Made by a program: the position numbers and the translations under genes
The notes under the pieces: model-generated
The model's input: only the letters and a program-made list of their open reading frames with translations
What the model was told of the DNA's origin: nothing
The model's database searches: none
Part shown: positions 52,071 through 60,290 of the stretch, in pieces
How the letters are laid out: every line of letters starts with the position of its first letter
Numbering within the stretch: position 1 is the first letter of the stretch
From: Candidatus Poribacteria bacterium
GTDB lineage: Bacteria > Poribacteria > WGA-4E > WGA-3G
Length of the DNA: 64,000 nt
NCBI GenBank assembly: GCA_022827225.1
Contig: JAJDTJ010000019.1
Span: 1-64,000, forward strand
Direction of reading: 5' to 3'

Positions 52071-54020
52071 TCAATGATTGCTGTTTTTAGTCCTTTCCGA
52101 CGTTTGCACAAGTTTCCCCGTCGGATCGACGCTCCGAGAAGCCTCGCTTGTGCCATATACGTTAATCATTGTAAGGTGTCCAAAAACAGCACTAATGCCC
52201 CCAAAGATATAGATATTCTCATTTATCACCTCAGCCCTATGTACACATCTGCCAATCGGCATATCTGGTTCTTGTGTCCAACGGTCAGTTTCAGGGTCGT
52301 AAATTTCAACTGTTGAGAGATACTCGAACTCATCATTGCCTCGAAAACCACCCCCTATTACGTAAATTTTTCCGTTGATTACACTTGCCGTGTGCCCTGC
52401 TTTCGGGGCAGGCATTTCAGTTATTTCTGTCCACTGATTGTTCTTTGGATCAAACACTTCAACACTGGAAAGAAAGGGACCTGGATGATTTGGAATCTGG
52501 GGCCATCCCATCCCGCCCATCACATAAATTTTTCCATTCACAACACTCACTGACGCACCACCCCGAGCATGATTCATACTTTTCGCTTCTGTCCACGTAT
52601 CAGTGGCTGGATCATAGATGTCCACGCTATCTAAGCGCCACTGTTTCCTGTTGGCTGCCACGCCACCAATGATATATATCTTCCCATCCACGATACAGGT
52701 ACTGTTACTACTCCTCGGCACAGGCATGTCCGCTTTCTGGGTCCATGTGTCGGTGACTGGATTATACATTTCTATAGTTGGGAGAAGTCTAACACTGTTC
52801 ACCCAACCGCCACCACGCTGAATCTTCTTTGTTTCTGCTCCACTAATGGCATAAATTTTCTCATCCACAACCAAGGTAGCCACGCCAGTTCGCGCCGTCG
52901 GCATATCTGCCTTCCGTTCCCATGTATCTGTTTTAGGGTCGTACATTTCTACCGTTGCAATGGAAGTGTCACCAAACTTGTCAACTTCGCCGCCTATTGT
53001 GAATACTTTTCCGTCCACAACACACGTCCCAAAGTTAAATCGGGCCGTTGGCATGTCTGTCCTCGGTATCCACTGTTTGGTAGCATTTTCCAGGGCGACA
53101 GATACCGAGCTTACATTAGAAACTTGGGTGCCGGCACGGCTGGTTTCATTCAGGCTGGTATCCCGTCCGACCTGATTTCGCACAGCGGGTTTCGCTACTG
53201 TATCAAGGATGATAGGTGCCTCGATGATTTCGATCGTCGGTTCAGATTGTGCTTCAAAGCTATACGGCTTCTGGAAACGGGTGAGGTATCGGTTGCTCGC
53301 ACCGAGAAGTAAGGCAACCAAAACCGCAGCTGTCCCTAAAGCCATCCATGGAAGAAACGGTTTAGCAGCAGGAGACGGCGTAGGTTTCATCTCAGCAACC
53401 TGTCGCATGACGTTCTCGCCTAAACCCGCCGGTATTTGCACACTACCGAAAACTTCTTGGATCATCAATTCCTCATCCTCTTGCAAACGCTTACGTCCCC
53501 GACGAAGTCTACTTTTAATTGTACCCACAGACACGCCTAAGAATTTTCCAATTTCTTTCGTCGTCATTTCACCGAGGTAAAAGAGCGTAACCACTGTACG
53601 CTCACTCTCCGGAAGTTTTGCAAGCAGCTTCTTGACAAGTTCATAGCGACGCTCGGTACGTTCTGTTTCTCGCGCTTCTGATACGTGATGTGTATAAGAG
53701 GATCTCTCGATTTCTTCCACAAGTGTGTCCTCCAGCGATTGTGTTCTGAACCTTCTCTTCCGGCTCCAATCAATGCAAAGCCGATCCGCGATGACATACA
53801 GCCATCCCGCAAATTGATTGTGATTCTTGAGTGTTGAGAGTTTTTTGTATGCTTGAAGGAAGGTGTCTTGGGTAATATCTTCAGCAATGTGAAAATCCCC
53901 GATCTTCCGCCATACGAGCGCGTGCACACTTTTCTGGTACCTTTGGAGCAAGATACCAAACGCCGCATCGTCACCCGATAACGTTCTCTGAATCAGTTGA
54001 ACATCGTCTTCTCTTTCCAC
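52071..54020 (-). CDS. membrane-tethered ECF sigma factor with C-terminal Kelch propeller
   Basis: 649 aa. Residues 1-185: ECF sigma region 2 (HIAEDITQDTFLQAYKKLST) and region 4 (LPESERTVVTLFYLGEMTTK, VSVGTIKSRLRRGRKRLQ). Membrane helix about 224-244 (WMALGTAAVLVALLLGASN). The following strip SFEAQSEPTIEIIEAPIILD equals that of the sigma factor at 28563-29885, after which the two part: here residues about 310-625 are six Kelch blades (ADMPTARTGVATLVVDEKIY, VDGKIYIIGG, VNGKIYVMGG, INGKIYVIGG). The propeller should be outside the inner membrane. No anti-sigma gene is close. AGGAGGGA precedes the ATG. Confidence 0.92.
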   Translation of the reverse strand: MEREDDVQLIQRTLSGDDAAFGILLQRYQKSVHALVWRKIGDFHIAEDITQDTFLQAYKKLSTLKNHNQFAGWLYVIADRLCIDWSRKRRFRTQSLEDTLVEEIERSSYTHHVSEARETERTERRYELVKKLLAKLPESERTVVTLFYLGEMTTKEIGKFLGVSVGTIKSRLRRGRKRLQEDEELMIQEVFGSVQIPAGLGENVMRQVAEMKPTPSPAAKPFLPWMALGTAAVLVALLLGASNRYLTRFQKPYSFEAQSEPTIEIIEAPIILDTVAKPAVRNQVGRDTSLNETSRAGTQVSNVSSVSVALENATKQWIPRTDMPTARFNFGTCVVDGKVFTIGGEVDKFGDTSIATVEMYDPKTDTWERKADMPTARTGVATLVVDEKIYAISGAETKKIQRGGGWVNSVRLLPTIEMYNPVTDTWTQKADMPVPRSSNSTCIVDGKIYIIGGVAANRKQWRLDSVDIYDPATDTWTEAKSMNHARGGASVSVVNGKIYVMGGMGWPQIPNHPGPFLSSVEVFDPKNNQWTEITEMPAPKAGHTASVINGKIYVIGGGFRGNDEFEYLSTVEIYDPETDRWTQEPDMPIGRCVHRAEVINENIYIFGGISAVFGHLTMINVYGTSEASRSVDPTGKLVQTSERTKNSNH

Positions 54021-54185
54021 GAAACTCCCTCCTGATGAAAAGATGAGGTTGCCCCTTATTTATTACAAAACTGAATCTGATGGCGCGCCTTATAACATTT
54101 AATGCAATACAATTTACATTCTCTATTATTAAAGACGAATTTTGAGGCTAAAAAGATGCATCATGAAAAAAAATCGAAAAAAGCC

Positions 54186-54214
54186 TTGAATTTCGTCAGG
54201 ACATCGTGTATAAT
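54186..54214 (+). promoter_or_regulatory. sigma-70-type promoter for the SOD gene
   Basis: TTGAAT at 54186-54191 and TATAAT at 54209-54214, spacer 17. The leader to the ATG at 54362 is about 140 bases and contains a short stem CTCGCC (54251)/GGCGAG (54269). The AT-rich stretch 54021-54185 before it holds no gene. Confidence 0.7.
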
Positions 54215-54361
54215 CGGCATAAATTTTATCAAATTCCTTTCGACTAAGACCTCGCCTTTTTTCGATTTGGCGAGCATTGCTCTGTCCCAGTTATATCAAA
54301 CTGCTAAAAGCACTTACGCTTGACATGAGCAGGCTTAACGTTTTTAACGGAGGATTCAACA

Positions 54362-54940
54362 ATGAAAAACAACCTATCTATATTCGGCATAAAAGTCTCA
54401 TTTCTGCTATTGATCGGAATTCCGATTGCTTTGACCAGCTGCGAGAGAATGCAAAATCAAGTAACGGTGCCCTCAACACCATCAGCAAAACAAGCAATCG
54501 CCACAATCGGTCCAACAAGCGACAGTAGCGTAACCGGAATGGCCGTTTTCACACAAAACGGTGATCAAATCACACTTACCATTCAAATTCAAAATGCATC
54601 TCCTGGCATTCATGCCGTCCATATCCATGAAAATGGCGACTGCAGCGCACCTGATGGTACATCCGCGGGCGGTCACTGGAATCCGACCGATGTCGCACAC
54701 GGGAAGTGGGGTGAAGGTGAATTCCACCTCGGAGACATCGGCAATATCACCGTTGGTGAAGACGGTACAGGCAGCATCGAATTGACGACAGACCTCTGGG
54801 AAATCGGCACAGGTTCTGACATAGATGTTGTCGGCAAAGGCATTATTGTCCATGCCGATGCAGACGATTTCATCTCGCAGCCTTCAGGCAATGCTGGTGC
54901 CCGCATCGGTTGTGGCGTAATCGTACTGGCAGAAGAATAG
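54362..54940 (+). CDS. sodC: Cu/Zn superoxide dismutase, lipoprotein
   Basis: 192 aa. Signal with lipobox LTSC. Copper ligands HAVHIHENGDC (HxH), the zinc region GGHWNPTDVAHG and GEFHLGDIGN, and the last copper ligand in GIIVHADADDF; the cysteines of the intramolecular disulfide are in GDCS and RIGCGV. It removes superoxide in the envelope. The active-site set is complete. GGAGG in the leader before the ATG. Own promoter. Confidence 0.93.
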   Translation: MKNNLSIFGIKVSFLLLIGIPIALTSCERMQNQVTVPSTPSAKQAIATIGPTSDSSVTGMAVFTQNGDQITLTIQIQNASPGIHAVHIHENGDCSAPDGTSAGGHWNPTDVAHGKWGEGEFHLGDIGNITVGEDGTGSIELTTDLWEIGTGSDIDVVGKGIIVHADADDFISQPSGNAGARIGCGVIVLAEE

Positions 54941-55073
54941 CCATCTCCATCGAGGGTTTTCGGATAGGTAATGATATATAGCATTTTAAGATTGAGAACT
55001 TAGACCATCAGCGACTCACGTTTTGGAAATGTAGCGAAATCATTATTAAAGCGAAAACTCTCTCTCCATCCTG

Positions 55074-56525
55074 TTAAAGGACGCTCCCTAATATGTACCC
55101 AGCGATTTGTAATCCTTCCTGCGCTGCCCATCTTCGTAAAAGTACTTTCTCTCCCGGAGTCGGTAGCCGATTTCGTCTGCCTCGAACCTGACGGATAACT
55201 TTTTGACGTGGCGCGACTTCAATCGTCAAAATCTTACGGCATCCATTCTCGTCTTCAATCTCCAGGCTCCAAATAGACGACCGTCCGGTATGACACGATC
55301 TCGCGTAAGATGAAACGCAATGCTGCAGTGCCCGCCCTTCGTCAATAAGTTCCTCGCTGCTGAGCAGTTCTCGAATAGACCAGAATTTCATATTCCGCGA
55401 CGCCTCACTCCCTTCTAAACGATGAAAGTCACCGATCCCTGAACCGTGCCACTCAAGTTCTCTGCCTTTCGATTCTCTACCGAGTTCACCGTGCCATTCT
55501 TCAACTTGACGGAGCAGCGTCTCAGGCGTTCTCCCTCTCATACTAAAGTTCGGTTGAGCGGGTCCCATTTCTCGCGCAACGCCTCTTTCAACGAAAACGC
55601 GACGGTTCTCGTATCTCTGGTGCCAGATGTAATCAATGATCGGATGGACATGACTAACATCCAACATCGGATTCCCAATGAAGAAGCGAATCACACTCAA
55701 CCAGAAATCATCGTTGTCGAAAACTTGGGTCAGACGTGTTTGGCGGAGCGCGTCCACCAGATACTTATCACCACCGAGGGCATAGACTTGCCCCCAGCGG
55801 AGTGCCTCTTCAACCGTGTAATGCTTTGGTGCCTTCAGAAAGTGGTGCGCCATCTTTTTCGTCAGGGGTATAGGGATATCTCGTGCGGTTCGGATATTTT
55901 GACCGGCACCGATATGTTTAAACCAGTTCTGATGCACCTCGTTACCGTTAAACCAGACGCTATCCATAAAGAGCGGCACCTCATAGGCAGCAAGTAAGTG
56001 TCGAGCGAGTTCGGAGAATTGACGGTCGCGGTTATGTTTTCTGACTTTCCATGCCTCAAGCGGTCGAATCCAACTCTCATGATGGTTTGCCAGTGCGGAA
56101 ATGCCTTGAATATAGGTAGCGTCCTTTAACAGGTCTGAATTGGTTTCGAGGTACAGCAGAAGCTTCAAGAGTACTTTCGGAGCCATGCTTCCCTCAAAGG
56201 CATTCGAGATGGCTCTAGTAACCGCATTTTGTAGTTTATCCAACGGTAGTTCTTGGTTGTATATTTTCGGTAGAACCTCGCTCAAGTTGCGGTCCCTCTT
56301 CTCTTTCGCCATCATTTTCGAGGCTTGTGTACGGACTACAGCATAAAGCTCATCTTGGCGTTGGCGCGGACTTTTATCCAACCCTTGACTAAAATTGTGG
56401 GTGCGGCACCACGCCTTATAATCCGCTACCGAAGATATACCGAGTTGCTGGATATGCTCCTGCATTTTCAGTGAGCATTCCTCTATCTGCATTTTTCGCT
56501 GCGACTGTTTTCGCTTTTGCGCCAT
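55074..56525 (-). CDS. PcfJ-like protein
   Basis: 483 aa, basic N-terminus. The C-terminal 150 residues fit the PcfJ family, known from conjugative plasmids: LIDEGRALQHCVSSYARSCH, SSIWSLEIEDENGCRKILTI and VIRQVRGRRNRLPTPGEK. The first 330 residues are helical and not recognised. The molecular role of PcfJ is unknown; chromosomal copies are common in Planctomycetes and relatives. Stands alone, convergent with sodC. Confidence 0.82.
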   Translation of the reverse strand: MAQKRKQSQRKMQIEECSLKMQEHIQQLGISSVADYKAWCRTHNFSQGLDKSPRQRQDELYAVVRTQASKMMAKEKRDRNLSEVLPKIYNQELPLDKLQNAVTRAISNAFEGSMAPKVLLKLLLYLETNSDLLKDATYIQGISALANHHESWIRPLEAWKVRKHNRDRQFSELARHLLAAYEVPLFMDSVWFNGNEVHQNWFKHIGAGQNIRTARDIPIPLTKKMAHHFLKAPKHYTVEEALRWGQVYALGGDKYLVDALRQTRLTQVFDNDDFWLSVIRFFIGNPMLDVSHVHPIIDYIWHQRYENRRVFVERGVAREMGPAQPNFSMRGRTPETLLRQVEEWHGELGRESKGRELEWHGSGIGDFHRLEGSEASRNMKFWSIRELLSSEELIDEGRALQHCVSSYARSCHTGRSSIWSLEIEDENGCRKILTIEVAPRQKVIRQVRGRRNRLPTPGEKVLLRRWAAQEGLQIAGYILGSVL

Positions 56526-57436
56526 CTGTTACTTCCTATATCACGTCGTAGATTGCGTTCTATCCCGACTATTACGGTGTATTACCGTGACTTTCTACGG
56601 GAGACTTAATAGCGCGTAACCTTTAACTCAAGGCAGCACTATATATTTTCCAATTTTTATAATATGTTGGATTCACTCATATTTGGAAGGTGTGAGGCAA
56701 AATCTGCCCTAAGAATTTCATGCAATACTGTGGATTTTCGATGTTGTATTCAACCGAATCGATGTCTGCGCAAACCTTATGTTTAACAGGTTACACGGAA
56801 TGTCAGAGAATGTCAAGGTGTTTCGTCTTTTCGAGGCTACTTTACAAAAACTTTCAACTATCTATCAAACTCACCTAAAATAAAAAATAAATTTGCATCT
56901 CTACATTATATATGTTATCATATACATACTAATTGAATGATATTAAGCAAGGAAAAAAATAAAAATAACCCTTCACCCAGACAAAGGAGCACAAAACGTA
57001 GACTCCGTTAAAACGAAAACCCTTTTGCCTAACGACGCAGAGTCGCCCCAAACGCAAATCCCAAATGTTACACTTTTCGCCTTTTTTTCAAATACGAAAC
57101 CATAACACAATTGCCTCTGAACCCTTACAACGACTAAGTTTATCGCAATGGCACATCCATACCCAATGTTACACAGGTGTAACATTTTAAAGACAGACGC
57201 ACTGTCTCTTAAAGTCCTTGATAAGCAGACACCTGCGATCACAACCCGAACCTGAAATGCCCGAACCTGAACCAATAGCCCCTAACCCATCGCAGAAAAA
57301 AATATAACGCAGATTTTTGCGTACAAAAAAAATTAAAGTGCCTTTATGACGAAAATCACAGCAGCCGAACGCGCCTTTCTATTGTTATTTCCGTTCTGGC
57401 ATCAGAAATCGCTATAAAAATTTGCCACGTTTCTAT
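56526..57436. other. gene-free AT-rich region
   Basis: About 900 bases between the PcfJ-like gene and the first tandem LamG gene. I see no credible coding frame; the 100-codon frame on the minus strand at 56973-57275 has no binding site and an unnatural composition. The only structure I can support is the perfect palindrome at 57165-57186 and a matching half-site at 57063-57073. Confidence 0.7.
57165..57186. promoter_or_regulatory. perfect 22-base palindrome, possible operator
   Basis: AATGTTACAC-AG-GTGTAACATT has 10-base arms that match exactly. A half-site AAATGTTACAC occurs 100 bases upstream (57063-57073). The arrangement is that of a dimeric repressor or activator site. The next promoter is 250 bases downstream. 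Confidence 0.5.
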
Positions 57437-57466
57437 TTGACATGCCCATATTGTTGATGGTATACT
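57437..57466 (+). promoter_or_regulatory. sigma-70-type promoter for the tandem LamG genes
   Basis: TTGACA at 57437-57442 and TATACT at 57461-57466, spacer 18, followed by a leader of about 75 bases with AAGGAGG before the ATG at 57550. Confidence 0.75.
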
Positions 57467-57549
57467 ATAAGAGCAGGAAATACCTGACAGTTGTGAAACT
57501 GAAGTGGTAAACTGAGAACGATTTTGTTCTGTATTTAAGGAGGTATTGT

Positions 57550-58347
57550 ATGGACTTATCTAAGCATGTACGAATCAGTTTTGTGGCTCTGATGGGCATC
57601 TTTTTGCTGATAACGCTCCCGAGTCTCGCTAAAATTGATCCCGAGAATATCATGGGGTTGTGGCTCTTTGACGAAGGGAACGGCGGTACTGCTACCGATT
57701 CATCGAAACAGGGTAACGACGGCAAAATCCACGGGGCAAAATGGGTGGATGGAAAATTCGGCAAAGCACTTGAGTTTAATGGTGCCGACAATTGGGTCGA
57801 AGTTCCGCATTCAAACACCGTCGGATTCAAGGAGGGTGTATCATTCACGATCACGCTCCATTTCAAAGGCAGTAAGGTCGCTGGCGCGCTTGTTGGAAAA
57901 AACTACGAGGATACATCACAGGTGGTCCCCTGGTACCTGCTTTGGAACGGCGGTGGGAATAACAAAGTGACCCTCTATCTGCGCGACAGCGCGTCAACAA
58001 GTTTCCGAACAGACAGCACCACTGAAATTGGAGACGACAAATGGCACTTTGTCGCCGGCAGAGCCGACGCAGATACCGGGAAGATTTCAATATGGATAAA
58101 TGGCAAAATGGAAAGCGAGGCTGACTTCAATGAAAAAGATGGATACGGTACCGGTGAAGGCGTATTTCATATTGGACGACACTTTGACCGCTATACCGAA
58201 GGCATCATTGATGATGTTGCCCTCTTCAACGTCGCTCTGGACGAAGCCGATATGGATGAACTCATGAATAACGGTGCTGAAACTGCCGCCGCTGTTGACC
58301 CCCTGAACAAACTGACAATAACCTGGGGCAGAATCAAACAGCAATAG
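57550..58347 (+). CDS. secreted LamG-domain protein with WG tail (tandem pair, first)
   Basis: 265 aa. Signal peptide ending PSLAKI, then a LamG jellyroll: MGLWLFDEGNGGTATDSSKQ, FGKALEFNGADNWVEVPHSN, KWHFVAGRADADTGKISIWI, TEGIIDDVALFNVALDEADM. Tail NKLTITWGRIKQQ. The opening GLWLFDEGNG and closing DDVALFNVAL are standard for LamG-like proteins. AAGGAGG site. It has its own promoter, and the second copy starts 35 bases downstream. Confidence 0.9.
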   Translation: MDLSKHVRISFVALMGIFLLITLPSLAKIDPENIMGLWLFDEGNGGTATDSSKQGNDGKIHGAKWVDGKFGKALEFNGADNWVEVPHSNTVGFKEGVSFTITLHFKGSKVAGALVGKNYEDTSQVVPWYLLWNGGGNNKVTLYLRDSASTSFRTDSTTEIGDDKWHFVAGRADADTGKISIWINGKMESEADFNEKDGYGTGEGVFHIGRHFDRYTEGIIDDVALFNVALDEADMDELMNNGAETAAAVDPLNKLTITWGRIKQQ

Positions 58348-58382
58348 GACAGGCGCAAATTCTATAAAAACAAGGAGAATTA

Positions 58383-59180
58383 ATGGTGTTTCATAAAACC
58401 AAGTGGATAGGTCTTACATGCCTGATTGGCGCGTTTTTACTCAGCGTGCTACCGAGTCTCGCAGACATTGCCTCCGAGAATATTACCGGAATGTGGCTCT
58501 TTAACGAAGGGAGCGGCACAGTCGCTACCGACGCATCGCAATACGGAAACGACGGCACAATTCATGGTGCTACATGGGTGGACGGAAAGTTCGGCAAAGC
58601 ACTTTCGTTTGATGGTACCGACAATTGGGTCGAAGTCCCGCACTCAGACACTGTCGGATTCACCGCCGGAACATCCTTCACGATTACACTCCATTTTAAA
58701 GGGACTCGCGTCGGTGGATCGCTCGCCGGTAAAAACTACGAGGATACATCACAGGTGTTACCGTGGTATATGCTCTGGAACGGCGGCGGCGATAGTAAAA
58801 TAACCCTCTTCCTCCGGGATAACGCAAGTAGCAGCTTCAGGGCAGCCAGCACATCGGATATCGCTGACGATACTTGGCATTTTATCGCCGGTAGAGCAGA
58901 TGCCGACACCGGCAAAGCAACTTTGTGGGTCGATGGCGTACAGGAGAGTGAGATCGATTTCAATACAGACGACGGGTACGGCACCGGTGAAGGTGTGTTC
59001 CATATCGGACGACACTTTGACCGCTATACCACAGGTATCATTGACGAGGTTATCCTCTTCAATATCGCTGTAGATGAAGCAGACATGGCATCAATCATGA
59101 ACAACGGTATTGAATCTGTCACCCCCGTTGAACCGTTGGACAAACTCACAACAACGTGGGGCAGAATCAAACAGCAATAG
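58383..59180 (+). CDS. secreted LamG-domain protein with WG tail (tandem pair, second)
   Basis: 265 aa, same length as the first copy and very similar throughout (TGMWLFNEGSGTVATDASQY, FGKALSFDGTDNWVEVPHSD, HIGRHFDRYTTGIIDEVILF). Signal peptide ending PSLADI. Tail DKLTTTWGRIKQQ. Recent tandem duplication; the differences are mostly conservative, so both copies appear to be under selection. The selenoprotein candidate starts 15 bases downstream, suggesting one transcript for all three or four genes. Confidence 0.9.
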   Translation: MVFHKTKWIGLTCLIGAFLLSVLPSLADIASENITGMWLFNEGSGTVATDASQYGNDGTIHGATWVDGKFGKALSFDGTDNWVEVPHSDTVGFTAGTSFTITLHFKGTRVGGSLAGKNYEDTSQVLPWYMLWNGGGDSKITLFLRDNASSSFRAASTSDIADDTWHFIAGRADADTGKATLWVDGVQESEIDFNTDDGYGTGEGVFHIGRHFDRYTTGIIDEVILFNIAVDEADMASIMNNGIESVTPVEPLDKLTTTWGRIKQQ

Positions 59181-59195
59181 TCTGAGGAAAAAACA

Positions 59196-60290
59196 ATGAA
59201 ACAGATACTGGCACCCTTCGCGCTTGCACTCCTACTGCTCGTAGGATCGGGCTGCGAGACAGAAAACCCGGTCGAAGATATCGTGGAAACCGATACAACG
59301 GGGACTTTGCGTGGCGATGTCCAATCAATTGATGGCGTACTAATTCAGGTCCGCTTACTAAAAGATGGACAACTTGTGACGCAAATTGAGACGCAGGCGA
59401 GTTATGAAATTGGCGCAATCGAGGCTGGAAACTATACGCTCCAGATATCAGCGAAAGGCTATGAAACGAAAGAGGTAGCTGTCACAGTCATCGCCGAAGA
59501 GGTTGTATCGCTTGACAAGGTAACGCTCGTCGCGTTGGAAACGCCTGTCTCGCACCTGCACGGTGTTCTAACGAACGAAACAACCGGTGAAGTGCTTGAG
59601 GGTGTCAGTCTCCAACTCACGGATAACGCAGGGAACATCTACGAAACGTTAACCACAGCAGCAGGCGTTTTCACCTTTGAAAATCTCCCTGTACAGCAAT
59701 CTATGACTTTAACAATCGCTCACGCCGGTTACGAAGACAAAGCGGTGGAAGTGAATCCGATACCGGCGGATGAAACACTGGAGCTGACTGTTGAACTCAC
59801 ACCACTGCCGGAAGCAGAGCAGTTACCGCCCGGTCAAGGCTTGAGCATCGGAAGCCAAGCACCAGACTTTGCGTTACCGGATGGCAACGGTAAAGCACAC
59901 GCGCTTGCTGATTATATTCCCAACAAAAATGTCGTCCTTGTATTTTATCGCGGCGGTTGGTGACCGTTCTGCAGAACGCAACTCGGTGAGTTGCAGCAGA
60001 ACTACGCGAAGATTCAAGCCGCAGGGGCGGAACTTATTGCTATCAGTTCCGATAACGAAGGCGATACCAAACGGACAGTTCAAAATCACGGACTTAAATT
60101 TCCGGTACTTGCTGATAAAGACACAAAAGGGATCATCGCCTACAACGTCGTCGATCCTGGCAACAATAGAATAGCACGTCCTGCTGCCTATATCGTTGGC
60201 AAGGATGGAACGATCGCTTGGAAATCTTTGAATACCAAGACTGCCCGTGTACCGACAGCGCAAATCCTCACAGAATTGGGTAAACTTTGA
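59196..60290 (+). CDS. peroxiredoxin-like selenoprotein (in-frame UGA read as selenocysteine)
   Basis: 364 aa when the TGA at 59961-59963 is read as Sec256; otherwise the frame stops at 255. Signal with a Cys near residue 20 (possible lipoprotein), two carboxypeptidase-regulatory-like beta domains (TLRGDVQSIDGVLIQVRLLK; GVLTNETTGEVLEGVSLQLT), then an AhpC/TSA thioredoxin fold from IGSQAPDFALPDGNGKAHAL. The active site is FYRGGW-U-PFC-RTQL, where relatives have Cys in place of U. Frame and homology continue unbroken after the TGA (ELIAISSDNEGDTKRTVQNH) to the next stop. A hairpin of SECIS type follows directly. Expected role: peroxide or disulfide reduction in the envelope. Confidence 0.87.
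59966..60002 (+). promoter_or_regulatory. bacterial SECIS-like hairpin
   Basis: Outer stem GTTCTGC (59966-59972)/GCAGAAC (59996-60002); inner stem CAACTC (59979-59984)/GAGTTG (59988-59993) with loop GGT. The apical loop begins 21 bases after the TGA and starts with G, both within what is known for bacterial SECIS elements recognised by SelB. Confidence 0.8.

Noticed and set aside
56973-57275. 100-codon minus-strand frame in the gene-free region
   Set aside because: No ribosome-binding site, odd composition, no recognisable motif.
59961-59963. TGA as a nonsense mutation making a pseudogene
   Set aside because: It sits exactly at the catalytic Cys codon, the downstream frame is intact, and a SECIS-type hairpin follows; selA is present.
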